Positions 45,987 through 56,129 of a stretch of DNA of 64,000 nt are shown piece after piece. The notes beneath the pieces were generated by a model. It saw only the letters and a list, made by a program, of their open reading frames with translations, was not told where the DNA came from and ran no database searches. The stretch is from Streptomyces sp. CNQ-509 (GTDB lineage: Bacteria > Actinomycetota > Actinomycetes > Streptomycetales > Streptomycetaceae): NCBI RefSeq assembly GCF_001011035.1, contig NZ_CP011492.1, forward strand, positions 7,433,447-7,497,446. Reading direction: 5' to 3'. Both the position numbers and the translations under genes were made by a program. The stretch's first letter is position 1, and the number at the start of each line of letters is the position of its first letter.

Positions 45987-48900
45987 ATGTCTGATTCGCG
46001 CAGCCCTGCCCTGCCCGTGGTGCACGTGACACCGTGCCCCGCCGGCAGCACATGGGATCTCCGATTCACGGATGGCCTCGATCTCGCGGTGCACCTGGAA
46101 GCGTCCGCGACAAAGGCGGCGGCCGTGGCGGCGGGATTCTTTCACCGGCTGACGGGCGACCGGGAAGTCGCCGTGGTCATCGAGGGGGAGATGTCCGGGG
46201 CCTTGCGCATGGAGATCGCTCCGGAGAGCACGATGGACGAACTCCAGTGGTGGGCCGTGGAATTGCTCGCCGCTTCGGGGAAGGCGGGCAGGGCGGACGG
46301 CGGAGCGATATCCGGGGGCGCGGCGCCATGTGCGGTGCCGCCGTGCACGGTTCCCGAGTCCATACCGGAGACGGGGGCCGCACTGAGACGGATGTTTGTG
46401 AGATTCGCGGAGCGGGTGTGTGCCGACCCGGGTGTCCGGTTGGGCGACGTGGATCTGCTGGGTACGGGGGAGCGGGGGCTGGTGGTGTCGGGGTGGAACG
46501 AGACGCCCTTCCCGGTGCCGTCCGGGACGGTGCTGGACCGGTTCGAGGAGCGGGCGCGGTGCACACCGAGCGTGTGCGCCGTGCGATGCGGCGCGGAGGA
46601 GTTGTCGTACGGGGAGCTGGACGAGCGGGCGAACCGGCTGGCGCGGTATCTGCGGGGGCTGGGGGTGGCTCGGGAGTCGCGGGTGGGGCTGTGCCTGCCG
46701 CGGGGCGTGGAGATGGTCGCGGGAATCTTCGCGGTGTGGAAGGCCGGAGGCGCGTATGTGCCCCTGGATCCGGCGTATCCGGCGGAGCGGTTGGCGTTCA
46801 TGGTCGGCGACAGCGCAGCCACGGTCGTGCTGGCGACCGGTGCCACGGCGGGGGTGGTATCGGAGTCGGCGCGGCGCGTGGTGTCGCTGGACGACGCGGC
46901 GGAGGAGATCGCCGCGGCATCGGCGGAGCCGCTGGTCAGGTCGTCGGCACGGGGGCAGTTGGCGTACGTGATCTACACCTCCGGATCGACGGGCCGGCCG
47001 AAGGGCGTCGCGGTCCCGCACGGTGGTGCGGCGAACCTGGCTGAGGCGATGTGTCCGGTCCTCGGTGCCGCCGAGGGTGTGACGGCGCTGCAGTTCGCGT
47101 CGTTCAGCTTCGACGCGGCGGTGCTGGACGTCGCGGTCACGCTGGCGGCCGGCGGCACCCTGGCGATCGCGTCGGACGAGGAGCGGGTGGAGCCTGCGGC
47201 GCTGGCGGAGATGATCCGTGACTCGGGTGTGTCCGTGGCGAGCGTGGTGCCTTCGCTGCTGAGCGTCCTTGATCCGGCTGCGGTCAGGGGTGTGCGGAAC
47301 TGGGTGCTCGGCGCGGAGTTGCTCACCGCGGACCTCGCGTCGCGCTGGACCGGGCAGGCGCGGGTGTGGAACACGTACGGCCCGACCGAGGCCACCGTCA
47401 TCACCACCGCCACTCCACTCGCCGCCGACATCGCCCCGGACGACCCGCCGCCCCCGATCGGCCGCCCCCTCGGCAACACCCGCGTCCACGTGCTGGACGC
47501 CCGGCTGCGACCCGTGCCGCCGGGCGTGACCGGGGAGTTGTATATCGCCGGTGCCGGCCTGGCCCGCGGCTACATCGGCCGGGGCGGGCTGACCGCGGAG
47601 CGGTTCGTCGCCTGCCCCTTCGCGGCCGGTGAGCGGATGTACCGCTCGGGGGACCTGGCCCGATGGACGGCGGACGGCGAGCTGAGGTTTGTGGGCCGCG
47701 CCGACGAGCAGGTGAAGATCCGCGGTTTCCGCATCGAGCCCGGCGAGGTGCAGTCGGTGCTCGCCGCGCATCCGGGGGTGTCGCAGGCGGCGGTCGTCGT
47801 ACGGGAGGACCGGCCGGGCGACAAGAGGCTAGTCGGCTATGCCGTGGCGGCACCGGGCGGCGTGGACGCGGATGACCTCCGGGAGTTCGCCGCCGGGCGG
47901 CTGCCCGAGCACATGGTGCCCGCAGCCCTCGTGGTCCTCGACGCGCTGCCGCTGACCCCCAACGGCAAGGTCGACCGCTCGGCTCTGCCGCCACCCGGGC
48001 CCGGCGGGCCCGTACGCGGGCGCGCACCTGCGACGGGGCTGGAGCAGCGGATGTGCGAGCTGTTCGCGGACGTGCTCCACGTCGAGCATGTCGGTTCCGA
48101 CGACAACTTCTTCGCTCTCGGCGGCGATTCGATTCGCTCGATGCTGCTGGTGTCCGCAGCCCGCGAGGCGGGCTTTGCGCTGACCACCCGGCAGGTGTTC
48201 GAGGCCGGGACACCGGCGGGGCTGGCGGCCTTTGCCGCGTCGGGCCACGGCGCGGCCCCGGCGGAAGCGGTCGCCGACGCGCCGCTGCTGCACCTCGACG
48301 CCGAGCAGCGCGCGGAACTGGCCGCGTCGGTGCCCGGGCTGGTGGACGTGCTGCCGCTCTCGCCGATGCAGGAGGGCCTGCTGTTCCACGCGCTGTACGA
48401 CGACCAGGAGCCGGACGCGTATGTCGGCCAACTGATCCTGGACATCGATGGCCCGCTGGACCCGCGCCGGGTGCGGCTGGCGTGGCAGGCACTACTGGAC
48501 CGTCACGCCGGTCTGCGTGCCGGTTTCCGGCAGCCGGCAGGCATGACGCAGCCGGTGCAGGTAGTCGTCGGGGACGTCGGGCTGCCCTGGCGCGAGGAGG
48601 ACCTGTCCGGGCCCGGCGTCACGGAGGCACGTGCGGAGTCGGAGCGGATCGCGGACGCCGAGCGGGCGCGGCGGTTCGATCCGGCGCAGCCGCCGCTGCT
48701 GCGCGTGGCGCTGCTGCGGGTCGGCACCGAGCGGTACCGGATGGTGCTCACCCTCCACCACATCGCCCTGGACGGCTGGTCGCTGCCGATCGTCCTGCGC
48801 GAGCTGTGGACCCTCTATGCGGCAGGCGCCGACCTTTCCGTCCTGCCTCCTCCGACGTCGCACCGCGACCACCTGGCGTGGCTGGCCCGCCAGGACCGGG

Positions 48901-51900
48901 ACGCCGCCGCGGAGGCGTGGCGGCGGGCGCTCGTCGACGTGGACGAGCCGACGCTTGTGGCACCGGCGCGGCAGGGCGGTGAACCGGCACCGACCGGCAA
49001 GGTGGTCGCGGAACCGGGCGCCGGGCTGACCACGGCGCTGGCGGACCTGGCCCGCCGCCGCGGCCTCACGCTGAACACGCTGCTGGAGACCGCGTGGGCG
49101 ATGGTCGTGGGGCAACTCGCAGGCCGTAGCGACGTCGTCTTCGGCAGCGTGGTCGCGGGCCGGCCGGCGGAGCTGCCGGGCGTGGCCGACATGGTCGGGC
49201 TCTTCCTCAACACGGTCCCCGTGCGGGTCCGGCTGCACCCGGTGCAGACGATCGCCGAACTGCTCGACGTGGTCCGGGCACAGCAGACCGCGCTCCTCGA
49301 CCACCAGCACCTCGGTCTCGCGGACATCCAGCGCCTCGCCGGGCCCCGCGCCACGTTCGACACGCTGATGACGCTCCGGACCTACGGCGCCGATGCGAGC
49401 GCGCCGCCGGAGCCCCTGCGGGTCAGCGAGTCCCGGCTGCGCGACTCGACGACGTACGCCCTGGCCCTGGGCGTGGAGCCCGGCGAGGGAATGAAGCTCT
49501 GGCTCGACTACCGGCTGGACGCATTCGACGAGCGGTCCGCGCAGGCAGTGGCCGACCGGTTCGTCCGCGTGCTCGCGCAGATGGCCGCCGACCCGGGCAG
49601 GCGGATCGGCGGCATCGACGCGCTGACCGAGACCGAACGGACGGCGGTGGTGTCGGGGTGGAACGCGACGGAGTTGGCGGTGCCGTCGGGTTTGGTGCTG
49701 GACCGGTTCGAGGCGCGGGTGCGGCGGGCTCCGGAGGCGGTCGCTGTGCGGTGTGGTGCGGAGGCGTTGTCGTACGGGGAGTTGGATGCGCGGGCGAATC
49801 GGCTGGCGCGGTATCTCCAGAGACTCGGGGTGGGCCGGGAGTCGCGGGTGGGGTTGTGTCTGCCGCGGGGCGTGGAGATGGTGGCGGGGATGCTCGCGGT
49901 GTGGAAGGCCGGGGGCGCGTACGTGCCGCTCGATCCCGGCTATCCGGCGGACCGGTTGGGCTTCATGATCGCCGACAGCGGAGCGGCCGTGGTCGTCGGC
50001 GCGGCCGGGTCGTTGGCGGAGGTGCCGACGGGTGCGGCTCGGGTCGTGCTGCTGGACGAGGCGTCAGCCGAGATCGCGGCGGAGTCCTGGGCAGCGGTGG
50101 AGCGGTGCGTCGGGCGCGATGAGCTGGCGTACGTCATCTACACGTCGGGGTCGACGGGTCGCCCGAAGGGCGTGGCGGTTCCGCACATGGGCCCGGCGAA
50201 TCTTGCCGAGGTGATGTGTCCGGTGCTGGGGGTGGCGGAGGGTGTGACGGCGTTGCAGTTCGCGTCGTTCAGCTTCGATGCCGCGGTACTGGATGTCGTG
50301 GTCACGCTGGCTGCGGGCGGCACGTTGGCGATCGCGTCGGGTGAGGAGCGCGAGGAGCCGGCGGCGCTGGCGGAGATGATCCGTAACGTCGGGGTGTCGG
50401 TGGCGAGTGTGGTGCCTTCGCTGCTGAGCGTTCTCGATCCGGCCGCGGTCAGGGGTGTGCGGAACTGGGTGCTGGGCGCGGAGTTGCTGACGGCGGACCT
50501 GGCGTCGCGTTGGACCGGTCAGGCGCGGGTGTGGAACACGTACGGTCCGACCGAGGCCACCGTCATCACCTCCGCCACCCTGCTCGACGCGGACATCGAG
50601 CCGCACGACGCGCCTCCGTCCATCGGCCGCCCGATCGGCAACGCCCGCACCTACGTGCTGGACGACTTCCTCCGGCCGGTACCTCCGGGTGTCGTGGGTG
50701 AGTTGTATATCGCGGGACCGGGCTTGGCCCGGGGCTATATCGGCCGCGGCGGGCTGACCGGCGAGCGCTTCGTCGCCTGCCCCTTCGAACCCGGCGCGCG
50801 CATGTACCGCTCCGGCGATCTGGCGCGGTGGTCCTCGGACGGGCTGCTGCATTTCGCCGGGCGCGCCGACGAGCAGGTCAAGATCCGCGGGTTCCGTATC
50901 GAGCCGGGCGAGATCGAAGCCGTCCTCGCCGCACACCCCGAGGTCGCTCACACCGCTGTGGTCGTACGCGAAGACCAGCCCGGCGACAAGCGTCTCGTCG
51001 GATACGTCGTGCCGGTCGGCGGCCGCGTGGAGCCGGACGCCGTACGGGAGTTCGCCGCGGCCCGGCTGCCCGAGCACATGATCCCAGCCGCGATCGTCGC
51101 CCTCGACGCCCTGCCCCTCACGCCCAACGGCAAGCTCGACCGCAAGGCCCTGCCCGCTCCCGAGGCGAAAGGGAGTGCGGGACGTGCTCCCGCGACGCCG
51201 CGGGAGGCGCTGCTCTGTGAGCTGTACGCCGATGTCCTCGGCGTGGAGCGCGTCGGCGGCGACGACTCCTTCTTCGCTCTCGGCGGTGACTCGATCCGTT
51301 CGATGCTGCTCGTGTCGGCTGCTCAGCGGGCGGGGCTGGCGTTCACGTCGCGCCAGGTGTTCCAGCTCCGTACCCCCGCCCGGCTCGCCGCCGTCGCGGC
51401 CACCGTGACCGACTTCGCCGGAGCTTTCGATGCGCCACCGCTGGTCGACCTGGCGCCGGACGTACTGGACGAGTTGTCGGACGCCGTCCCGGGGCTGGTG
51501 GAGGTGCTGCCGGTATCGCCGTTGCAGGAAGGGCTGTTGTTCCACGCGGTGTACGACGAGCAGGCCACCGACGTTTACATCGGACAGCTCGTGCTCGGCG
51601 TGGAAGGCCCGCTCGACACCGCTGTTCTGCGGGCGTCGTGGCAGGCGCTGCTCGCCCGCCACGCCAGCCTGCGCGCCGGGTTCCGGCATCTGCCCGGCGT
51701 GGCCCGGCCGGTGCAGGCGGTGGTCGAGGACGCGGAACTGCCGTGGCGCGAGGCAGACCTGACCGGGCTGGGCGCCGCCGAGGCGTGGGCGGAGTCGGAG
51801 CGGATCGCCGCAGCCGAGCGCGCCCGGCGGTTCGACCTGGCGCGCCCGCCGCTGCTGCGGGTGGCGCTGCTGCGGACCGGCGCCGAGCGGTACCGGATGG

Positions 51901-54900
51901 TGCTCACCCTCCATCATCTGGCGCTCGACGGCTGGTCGGTGCCGATCCTGCGGCGCGAGCTGTGGGCGTGCTACGCGGCCGGGGGCAGCGCCGCCGGGCT
52001 GCCACCCGTGACGCCGTACCGCGACTACCTTGCCTGGCTGGCCCGCCAGGACCGGGACGCCGCCGCCGAGGCGTGGCGGCGGGCGCTTGCCGACGTGGAC
52101 GAGCCGACACTCGTCGCGCCCGGCAGTGACGGCGCCACCGACGCCCCCTCACGGGACCTCCTGCGCAGTGCCGGTGCCGCCCTGGACGAGGCACTGGCCG
52201 GGCTGGTCCGCGCGCACGGGGTGACGCTCAACACCGTGATCGAGACGGCCTGGGCGATGGTCGTGGGCCAGCTCGCGGGCCGTAGCGACGTGGTGCTGGG
52301 CGCCGCGGTCGCCGGCCGCCCGGCGGAGCTCCCGGGCATGGAGCACATGCTGGGGCTGTTCATCAACACGGTCCCGGTGCGTGTACGGCTCGACCCGGCG
52401 CAGCGCGTCGCGGACCTCCTGGCGGACGTACAGGCGCAGCGGGCGGCGCTGATAGACCACCAGCACCTCGGTCTCGCGGACATCCAGCGGCTCGCCGGGC
52501 CGGGCGCGACGTTCGACACCGTGATGGCCTTCGAGAACTTCCCCTCCGGGACCGACGCCTCCGACGCCATCGACGCCTCCGCCGACCCGCACGCCGCCCA
52601 CGGCCCGGCTCCGGCGGGGCTGCGCTTCACCGAGGCGGCGGTGTGGGGCGAGACGAACTACCCGCTCACGCTGGTCGCCGATCCCGCAGGTGGGCTCCGG
52701 CTGAAGCTGAGCCATCGGCTCGACTCCTTCGACGCCACCGCAGCCGGCGCCGTCCTCGACCGGCTCGTGCACGTCCTGGAGCGGATGGCGGCCGACCCCG
52801 GGGTGCCTGTCGGCCGGATCGACGTCCTCGGCGGCCCGGAGCGGACCCGCGTGCTGCGGGACTTCAACGACACCGACCGCCCCCTCGCAAAGGGTGCGCT
52901 GCCTGAGCTGTTCCGCGAGCGGGCGGCCCGGTGTGCGGATGCCGTCGCGCTGGTCGACGGCGAGCGGGAGTGGACGTACGCCGAGCTGAACCAGGCCGCG
53001 GACCGGGTGGCCGGCGGGCTCGCCGCGCGCGGGGTGCGGCGCGGGGACCTCGTGGGCGTGGTGATGGAGCGGTCCGCGGAGCTGGTGATCGTGCTCCTCG
53101 GCATCGCCAAGGCCGGCGCCGGGTACGTCCCGGTGGCCGCGGACTGGCCGGCGGCGCGCACCGAACTGGCGCTGGGCCGGACCGTACTGACTGTGGCGCA
53201 CGGGCAGCCGGGTACCTCGGCGCCACAGGTCGTCCCGGCCGGCGAACTGCTCGCCTCTGCCGCCGCGGACCCGGTGTCCCTCGATCCGGACGACGTGGCG
53301 TACGTGATGTACACCTCCGGGTCGACCGGGCTGCCGAAGGGCGTCGAGGTCACGCACGGCGACGTGGCGGACCTCGCGCGCGACGGCCGTTTCGCCCGCG
53401 GCCACGAGCGGGTCCTCTTCCACTCCCCGCAGACGTTCGACGCCGCCACGTACGAGCTGTGGGCGCCGCTGCTGACCGGCGGCCGGGTCGTCGTCGCGCC
53501 GCCCGGCGCGGTGACTCCCGCGCGGCTGCGGGAGCTGATCCGGCGGCACGGGATCTCCGCGATGTGGCTGACGGCCGCACTCTTCCACCTGATCGCGCAG
53601 GACGGCCCGGAGTGCCTGCGCGGGCTGCGCGAGGTGTGGACCGGCGGCGACGCGGTGCAGGCGGAGGCGGTGCGCCGGGTGCGGGCGGCGTGCCCGGAGC
53701 TGGTGGTCGTGGACGGGTACGGGCCGACGGAGACCACCACGTTCGCGACCTCGTACCGCATCGAGCCCGGCGCGCCCGTCCCGGCGTCCGTGCCGATCGG
53801 CGGGCCCCTCGACAACATGCGGGTGTACGTGCTGGACAGCTTCCTGCGCCCGGTGCCCGCCGGGGCGACCGGCGAGCTGTACATCGCCGGCGCGGGCCTG
53901 GCCCGCGGCTACGCGGACTGGCCGGAGCTGACGGCGGAGCGGTTCGTGGCCTGCCCGTTCGCGCCTGGGGAGCGGATGTACCGCTCCGGTGACCTGGTGC
54001 GCTGGACCGGCGGCGGTGTGCTGGAGTTCGCCGGGCGGGCTGACGCGCAGGTGAAGGTGCGCGGCTTCCGCGTGGAGCTGGGCGAGATCGAGGCCGTGCT
54101 CACCGGTCATGAGGCGGTCGGGCAGGCCGTGGTCGTGGCCCGCGAGGACCGTCCGGGCGACAAGCGGCTGGTGGGGTACGTCGTCGCGGACGGCGGGCGG
54201 TACGTCACCGAGGACGCGCTGCGCGCTTACGCCGCGGAGCTGCTGCCGGAGTACATGGTGCCGGCCGCGGTGCTGGTGCTCGACGCGATGCCGGTGACGG
54301 CGAACGGAAAGGTGGACCGCAGGGCGCTGCCCGCCCCGGACTTCGCCGGCCGGGCGACCGGCCGGGCGCCGAGGGGCGCCGCGGAGACGGCGCTGTGCGC
54401 GCTCTTCGCCGACGTGCTCGGGCTGGCCCGGGTCGGCGCTGACGACAGCTTCCTGGAGCTGGGCGGGGACTCCATCACGTCCATGCAACTGGCGTCCCGC
54501 GCCCGCAAGGCGGGGTTCGTGCTGACGCCGCGACAGATCTTCGAGGAGCGCACCCCCGAGCGGCTGGCCGTGGCCCTGGAGACCGCCGGGCCCGCCGTGG
54601 ACGCGAGTGCGGACGGGGACGGCGATGGCGGTTCGGGCGTGGGCGAGGTGCCGTGGACGCCGGTGATGCGGTGGATCGGCGCGGGTGTCGCCGGCGCCGG
54701 GTTCACGCAGTGGACGGTGGTGGGCGCCCCCGCGGGGCTGGCGCACGGGGTGCTGGCAGGCGGCGTGGCCGCCGTGCTCGACGCGCACGACATGCTGCGC
54801 GCCCGCACCGCCCCGGCCGATCCGCACCCCCGCATCCTCGTCCCCGGGCCCGGCTCTCTCGACGCCGCCGCGCTGATCACCCGCGTCGACGCCGCCAACG

Positions 54901-56129
54901 TGCCCGACGGGAAGCTGGACGAGACCGCAGGCAGGGCGGCGGCCGAGGCGGCGGCCGGGCTCGACCCCGCGGCCGGCGCCGGGATGCTGCGGGTGGTGTG
55001 GCTGGACGCGGGCCCGTACCGCACCGGCCGCCTCGCGCTCGTCGTCCACCACCTCGCGGTCGACGGCGTGTCCTGGCGCGTCCTGCTGCCCGACCTGCAG
55101 AACGCCTGCGAGGCGCTGGCCGCGGGCCTGCCGCCCCGTCTCCACCCCGTGCCGACACCGTTCCGCCGCTGGGCGCGCGCACTCGTCGCCCAGGCCGCGG
55201 GTGAGGCGCGCCAGGCGGAGCTGGAGCAGTGGACGAAACTGCTCGTCGAGCCCGAACCGCTGGTCGGCAGGCGGGCGCTCGACCCGGCCGCCGACACCGC
55301 GCGCACCCAGCGCCGCGCGTCGTGGACCGTGCCCGCGGAGCAGGCGGCCACCCTCCTGACCCGTACGCCCACGGCGTACCACTGCGGCGTGCACGAGGTG
55401 CTGCTCGCCACCTTCGCCGCCGCCGTCGCGCGCTGGCGCCCCGGCGGGTACACGGGGCTGCTGGTGGACATGGAGGGCCACGGCCGGGAGGAGCTCGGCG
55501 ACCTCGACCCGTCGCAGACCGTGGGCTGGTTCACCGCGGTCCACCCGCTGCGGCTCGATCTCGGCGGCATCGACCTGGACGAGGTCCACGGCGGCGGCCC
55601 GGCCGCGGGTGAGCTGCTGAAGTCCGTCAAGGAGCAGGCGCAGGCCGTGCCCGGCGACGGTCTCGGCCACGGCCTGCTGCGGCACCTCAACCCGGAGACG
55701 GCCGAGGTGCTGGCCGTCCTGCCCGCACCGCAGGTGGGCTTCAACTACCTGGGCCGCTTCACCGCCGGCCCTCGCGCGGGCCGCGTCGAGGAGTGGCAGC
55801 CGGCCGGGGAGACCGCCGTCGGCGGCTCGGCCGCGCCCGGCATGGCGATCACCCACGCGCTGGAGGCCAATCCGGTCGTCCGCGACACCTCCGCGGGCCC
55901 CGAGCTCACTCTCGCGCTCGCCTGGGCCGGCGGTGTCCTGACCGACGCGGACGCCGACCGTCTCGGCCGTGTCTGGCTGGACATGCTCGCCGGGCTCGCC
56001 GCCCACACCGACGACCCGGCGGCCGGCGGGCACACCCCTTCCGACTTCCCCCTCCTCGACCTCGGCCAGGACGAGATCGACCAGTTCGAAGCGATCGCGG
56101 CGAAGCTCCAAGGAGGACTGACCCGGTGA
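45987..56129 (+). CDS. NRPS, modules 1-3: A-T / C-A-T / C-A-T-E
   Basis: 3380 residues. An unrecognised ~150-residue N-terminal region replaces a loading C domain. A1 ~184-658, T1 Ser ~715 (LGGDSIRSM); C2 from ~786 (HHIALDG), A2 ~1238-1722, T2 ~1765; C3 from ~1838 (HHLALDG), A3 ~2309-2773, T3 ~2825 (LGGDSITSM); E ~2888-3348 (HHLAVDGVSW, FNYLGR). By my alignment to GrsA, A1 and A2 have the same pocket D-A-L-S-V-G-T-V-I-K, and A3 has D-A-Y-W-W-G-G-T-F-K, a valine-type code. With E in module 3, the order is X-X-D-Val; X is plausibly Hpg or Dpg given the supply genes. ATG 45987 follows GGAG; GTG 45972 is possible. No stop in frame across 10 kb. Confidence 0.95.
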   Translation: MSDSRSPALPVVHVTPCPAGSTWDLRFTDGLDLAVHLEASATKAAAVAAGFFHRLTGDREVAVVIEGEMSGALRMEIAPESTMDELQWWAVELLAASGKAGRADGGAISGGAAPCAVPPCTVPESIPETGAALRRMFVRFAERVCADPGVRLGDVDLLGTGERGLVVSGWNETPFPVPSGTVLDRFEERARCTPSVCAVRCGAEELSYGELDERANRLARYLRGLGVARESRVGLCLPRGVEMVAGIFAVWKAGGAYVPLDPAYPAERLAFMVGDSAATVVLATGATAGVVSESARRVVSLDDAAEEIAAASAEPLVRSSARGQLAYVIYTSGSTGRPKGVAVPHGGAANLAEAMCPVLGAAEGVTALQFASFSFDAAVLDVAVTLAAGGTLAIASDEERVEPAALAEMIRDSGVSVASVVPSLLSVLDPAAVRGVRNWVLGAELLTADLASRWTGQARVWNTYGPTEATVITTATPLAADIAPDDPPPPIGRPLGNTRVHVLDARLRPVPPGVTGELYIAGAGLARGYIGRGGLTAERFVACPFAAGERMYRSGDLARWTADGELRFVGRADEQVKIRGFRIEPGEVQSVLAAHPGVSQAAVVVREDRPGDKRLVGYAVAAPGGVDADDLREFAAGRLPEHMVPAALVVLDALPLTPNGKVDRSALPPPGPGGPVRGRAPATGLEQRMCELFADVLHVEHVGSDDNFFALGGDSIRSMLLVSAAREAGFALTTRQVFEAGTPAGLAAFAASGHGAAPAEAVADAPLLHLDAEQRAELAASVPGLVDVLPLSPMQEGLLFHALYDDQEPDAYVGQLILDIDGPLDPRRVRLAWQALLDRHAGLRAGFRQPAGMTQPVQVVVGDVGLPWREEDLSGPGVTEARAESERIADAERARRFDPAQPPLLRVALLRVGTERYRMVLTLHHIALDGWSLPIVLRELWTLYAAGADLSVLPPPTSHRDHLAWLARQDRDAAAEAWRRALVDVDEPTLVAPARQGGEPAPTGKVVAEPGAGLTTALADLARRRGLTLNTLLETAWAMVVGQLAGRSDVVFGSVVAGRPAELPGVADMVGLFLNTVPVRVRLHPVQTIAELLDVVRAQQTALLDHQHLGLADIQRLAGPRATFDTLMTLRTYGADASAPPEPLRVSESRLRDSTTYALALGVEPGEGMKLWLDYRLDAFDERSAQAVADRFVRVLAQMAADPGRRIGGIDALTETERTAVVSGWNATELAVPSGLVLDRFEARVRRAPEAVAVRCGAEALSYGELDARANRLARYLQRLGVGRESRVGLCLPRGVEMVAGMLAVWKAGGAYVPLDPGYPADRLGFMIADSGAAVVVGAAGSLAEVPTGAARVVLLDEASAEIAAESWAAVERCVGRDELAYVIYTSGSTGRPKGVAVPHMGPANLAEVMCPVLGVAEGVTALQFASFSFDAAVLDVVVTLAAGGTLAIASGEEREEPAALAEMIRNVGVSVASVVPSLLSVLDPAAVRGVRNWVLGAELLTADLASRWTGQARVWNTYGPTEATVITSATLLDADIEPHDAPPSIGRPIGNARTYVLDDFLRPVPPGVVGELYIAGPGLARGYIGRGGLTGERFVACPFEPGARMYRSGDLARWSSDGLLHFAGRADEQVKIRGFRIEPGEIEAVLAAHPEVAHTAVVVREDQPGDKRLVGYVVPVGGRVEPDAVREFAAARLPEHMIPAAIVALDALPLTPNGKLDRKALPAPEAKGSAGRAPATPREALLCELYADVLGVERVGGDDSFFALGGDSIRSMLLVSAAQRAGLAFTSRQVFQLRTPARLAAVAATVTDFAGAFDAPPLVDLAPDVLDELSDAVPGLVEVLPVSPLQEGLLFHAVYDEQATDVYIGQLVLGVEGPLDTAVLRASWQALLARHASLRAGFRHLPGVARPVQAVVEDAELPWREADLTGLGAAEAWAESERIAAAERARRFDLARPPLLRVALLRTGAERYRMVLTLHHLALDGWSVPILRRELWACYAAGGSAAGLPPVTPYRDYLAWLARQDRDAAAEAWRRALADVDEPTLVAPGSDGATDAPSRDLLRSAGAALDEALAGLVRAHGVTLNTVIETAWAMVVGQLAGRSDVVLGAAVAGRPAELPGMEHMLGLFINTVPVRVRLDPAQRVADLLADVQAQRAALIDHQHLGLADIQRLAGPGATFDTVMAFENFPSGTDASDAIDASADPHAAHGPAPAGLRFTEAAVWGETNYPLTLVADPAGGLRLKLSHRLDSFDATAAGAVLDRLVHVLERMAADPGVPVGRIDVLGGPERTRVLRDFNDTDRPLAKGALPELFRERAARCADAVALVDGEREWTYAELNQAADRVAGGLAARGVRRGDLVGVVMERSAELVIVLLGIAKAGAGYVPVAADWPAARTELALGRTVLTVAHGQPGTSAPQVVPAGELLASAAADPVSLDPDDVAYVMYTSGSTGLPKGVEVTHGDVADLARDGRFARGHERVLFHSPQTFDAATYELWAPLLTGGRVVVAPPGAVTPARLRELIRRHGISAMWLTAALFHLIAQDGPECLRGLREVWTGGDAVQAEAVRRVRAACPELVVVDGYGPTETTTFATSYRIEPGAPVPASVPIGGPLDNMRVYVLDSFLRPVPAGATGELYIAGAGLARGYADWPELTAERFVACPFAPGERMYRSGDLVRWTGGGVLEFAGRADAQVKVRGFRVELGEIEAVLTGHEAVGQAVVVAREDRPGDKRLVGYVVADGGRYVTEDALRAYAAELLPEYMVPAAVLVLDAMPVTANGKVDRRALPAPDFAGRATGRAPRGAAETALCALFADVLGLARVGADDSFLELGGDSITSMQLASRARKAGFVLTPRQIFEERTPERLAVALETAGPAVDASADGDGDGGSGVGEVPWTPVMRWIGAGVAGAGFTQWTVVGAPAGLAHGVLAGGVAAVLDAHDMLRARTAPADPHPRILVPGPGSLDAAALITRVDAANVPDGKLDETAGRAAAEAAAGLDPAAGAGMLRVVWLDAGPYRTGRLALVVHHLAVDGVSWRVLLPDLQNACEALAAGLPPRLHPVPTPFRRWARALVAQAAGEARQAELEQWTKLLVEPEPLVGRRALDPAADTARTQRRASWTVPAEQAATLLTRTPTAYHCGVHEVLLATFAAAVARWRPGGYTGLLVDMEGHGREELGDLDPSQTVGWFTAVHPLRLDLGGIDLDEVHGGGPAAGELLKSVKEQAQAVPGDGLGHGLLRHLNPETAEVLAVLPAPQVGFNYLGRFTAGPRAGRVEEWQPAGETAVGGSAAPGMAITHALEANPVVRDTSAGPELTLALAWAGGVLTDADADRLGRVWLDMLAGLAAHTDDPAAGGHTPSDFPLLDLGQDEIDQFEAIAAKLQGGLTR
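49642..50998 (+). repeat. A-domain repeat, copy 1 (module 2)
   Basis: 1357-bp block nearly identical to 62093-63449 in module 5, at a constant offset of 12451 with no net indels. Differences cluster near 49813-49842 and 50067-50130. Covers most of the A domain, including all substrate-pocket residues before A10, so both modules should load the same amino acid. Confidence 0.9.

Noticed and set aside
52149..56111. 1320-codon minus-strand frame antisense to the NRPS gene
   Set aside because: Mirror of strongly biased NRPS codons; no motif, no start signal.
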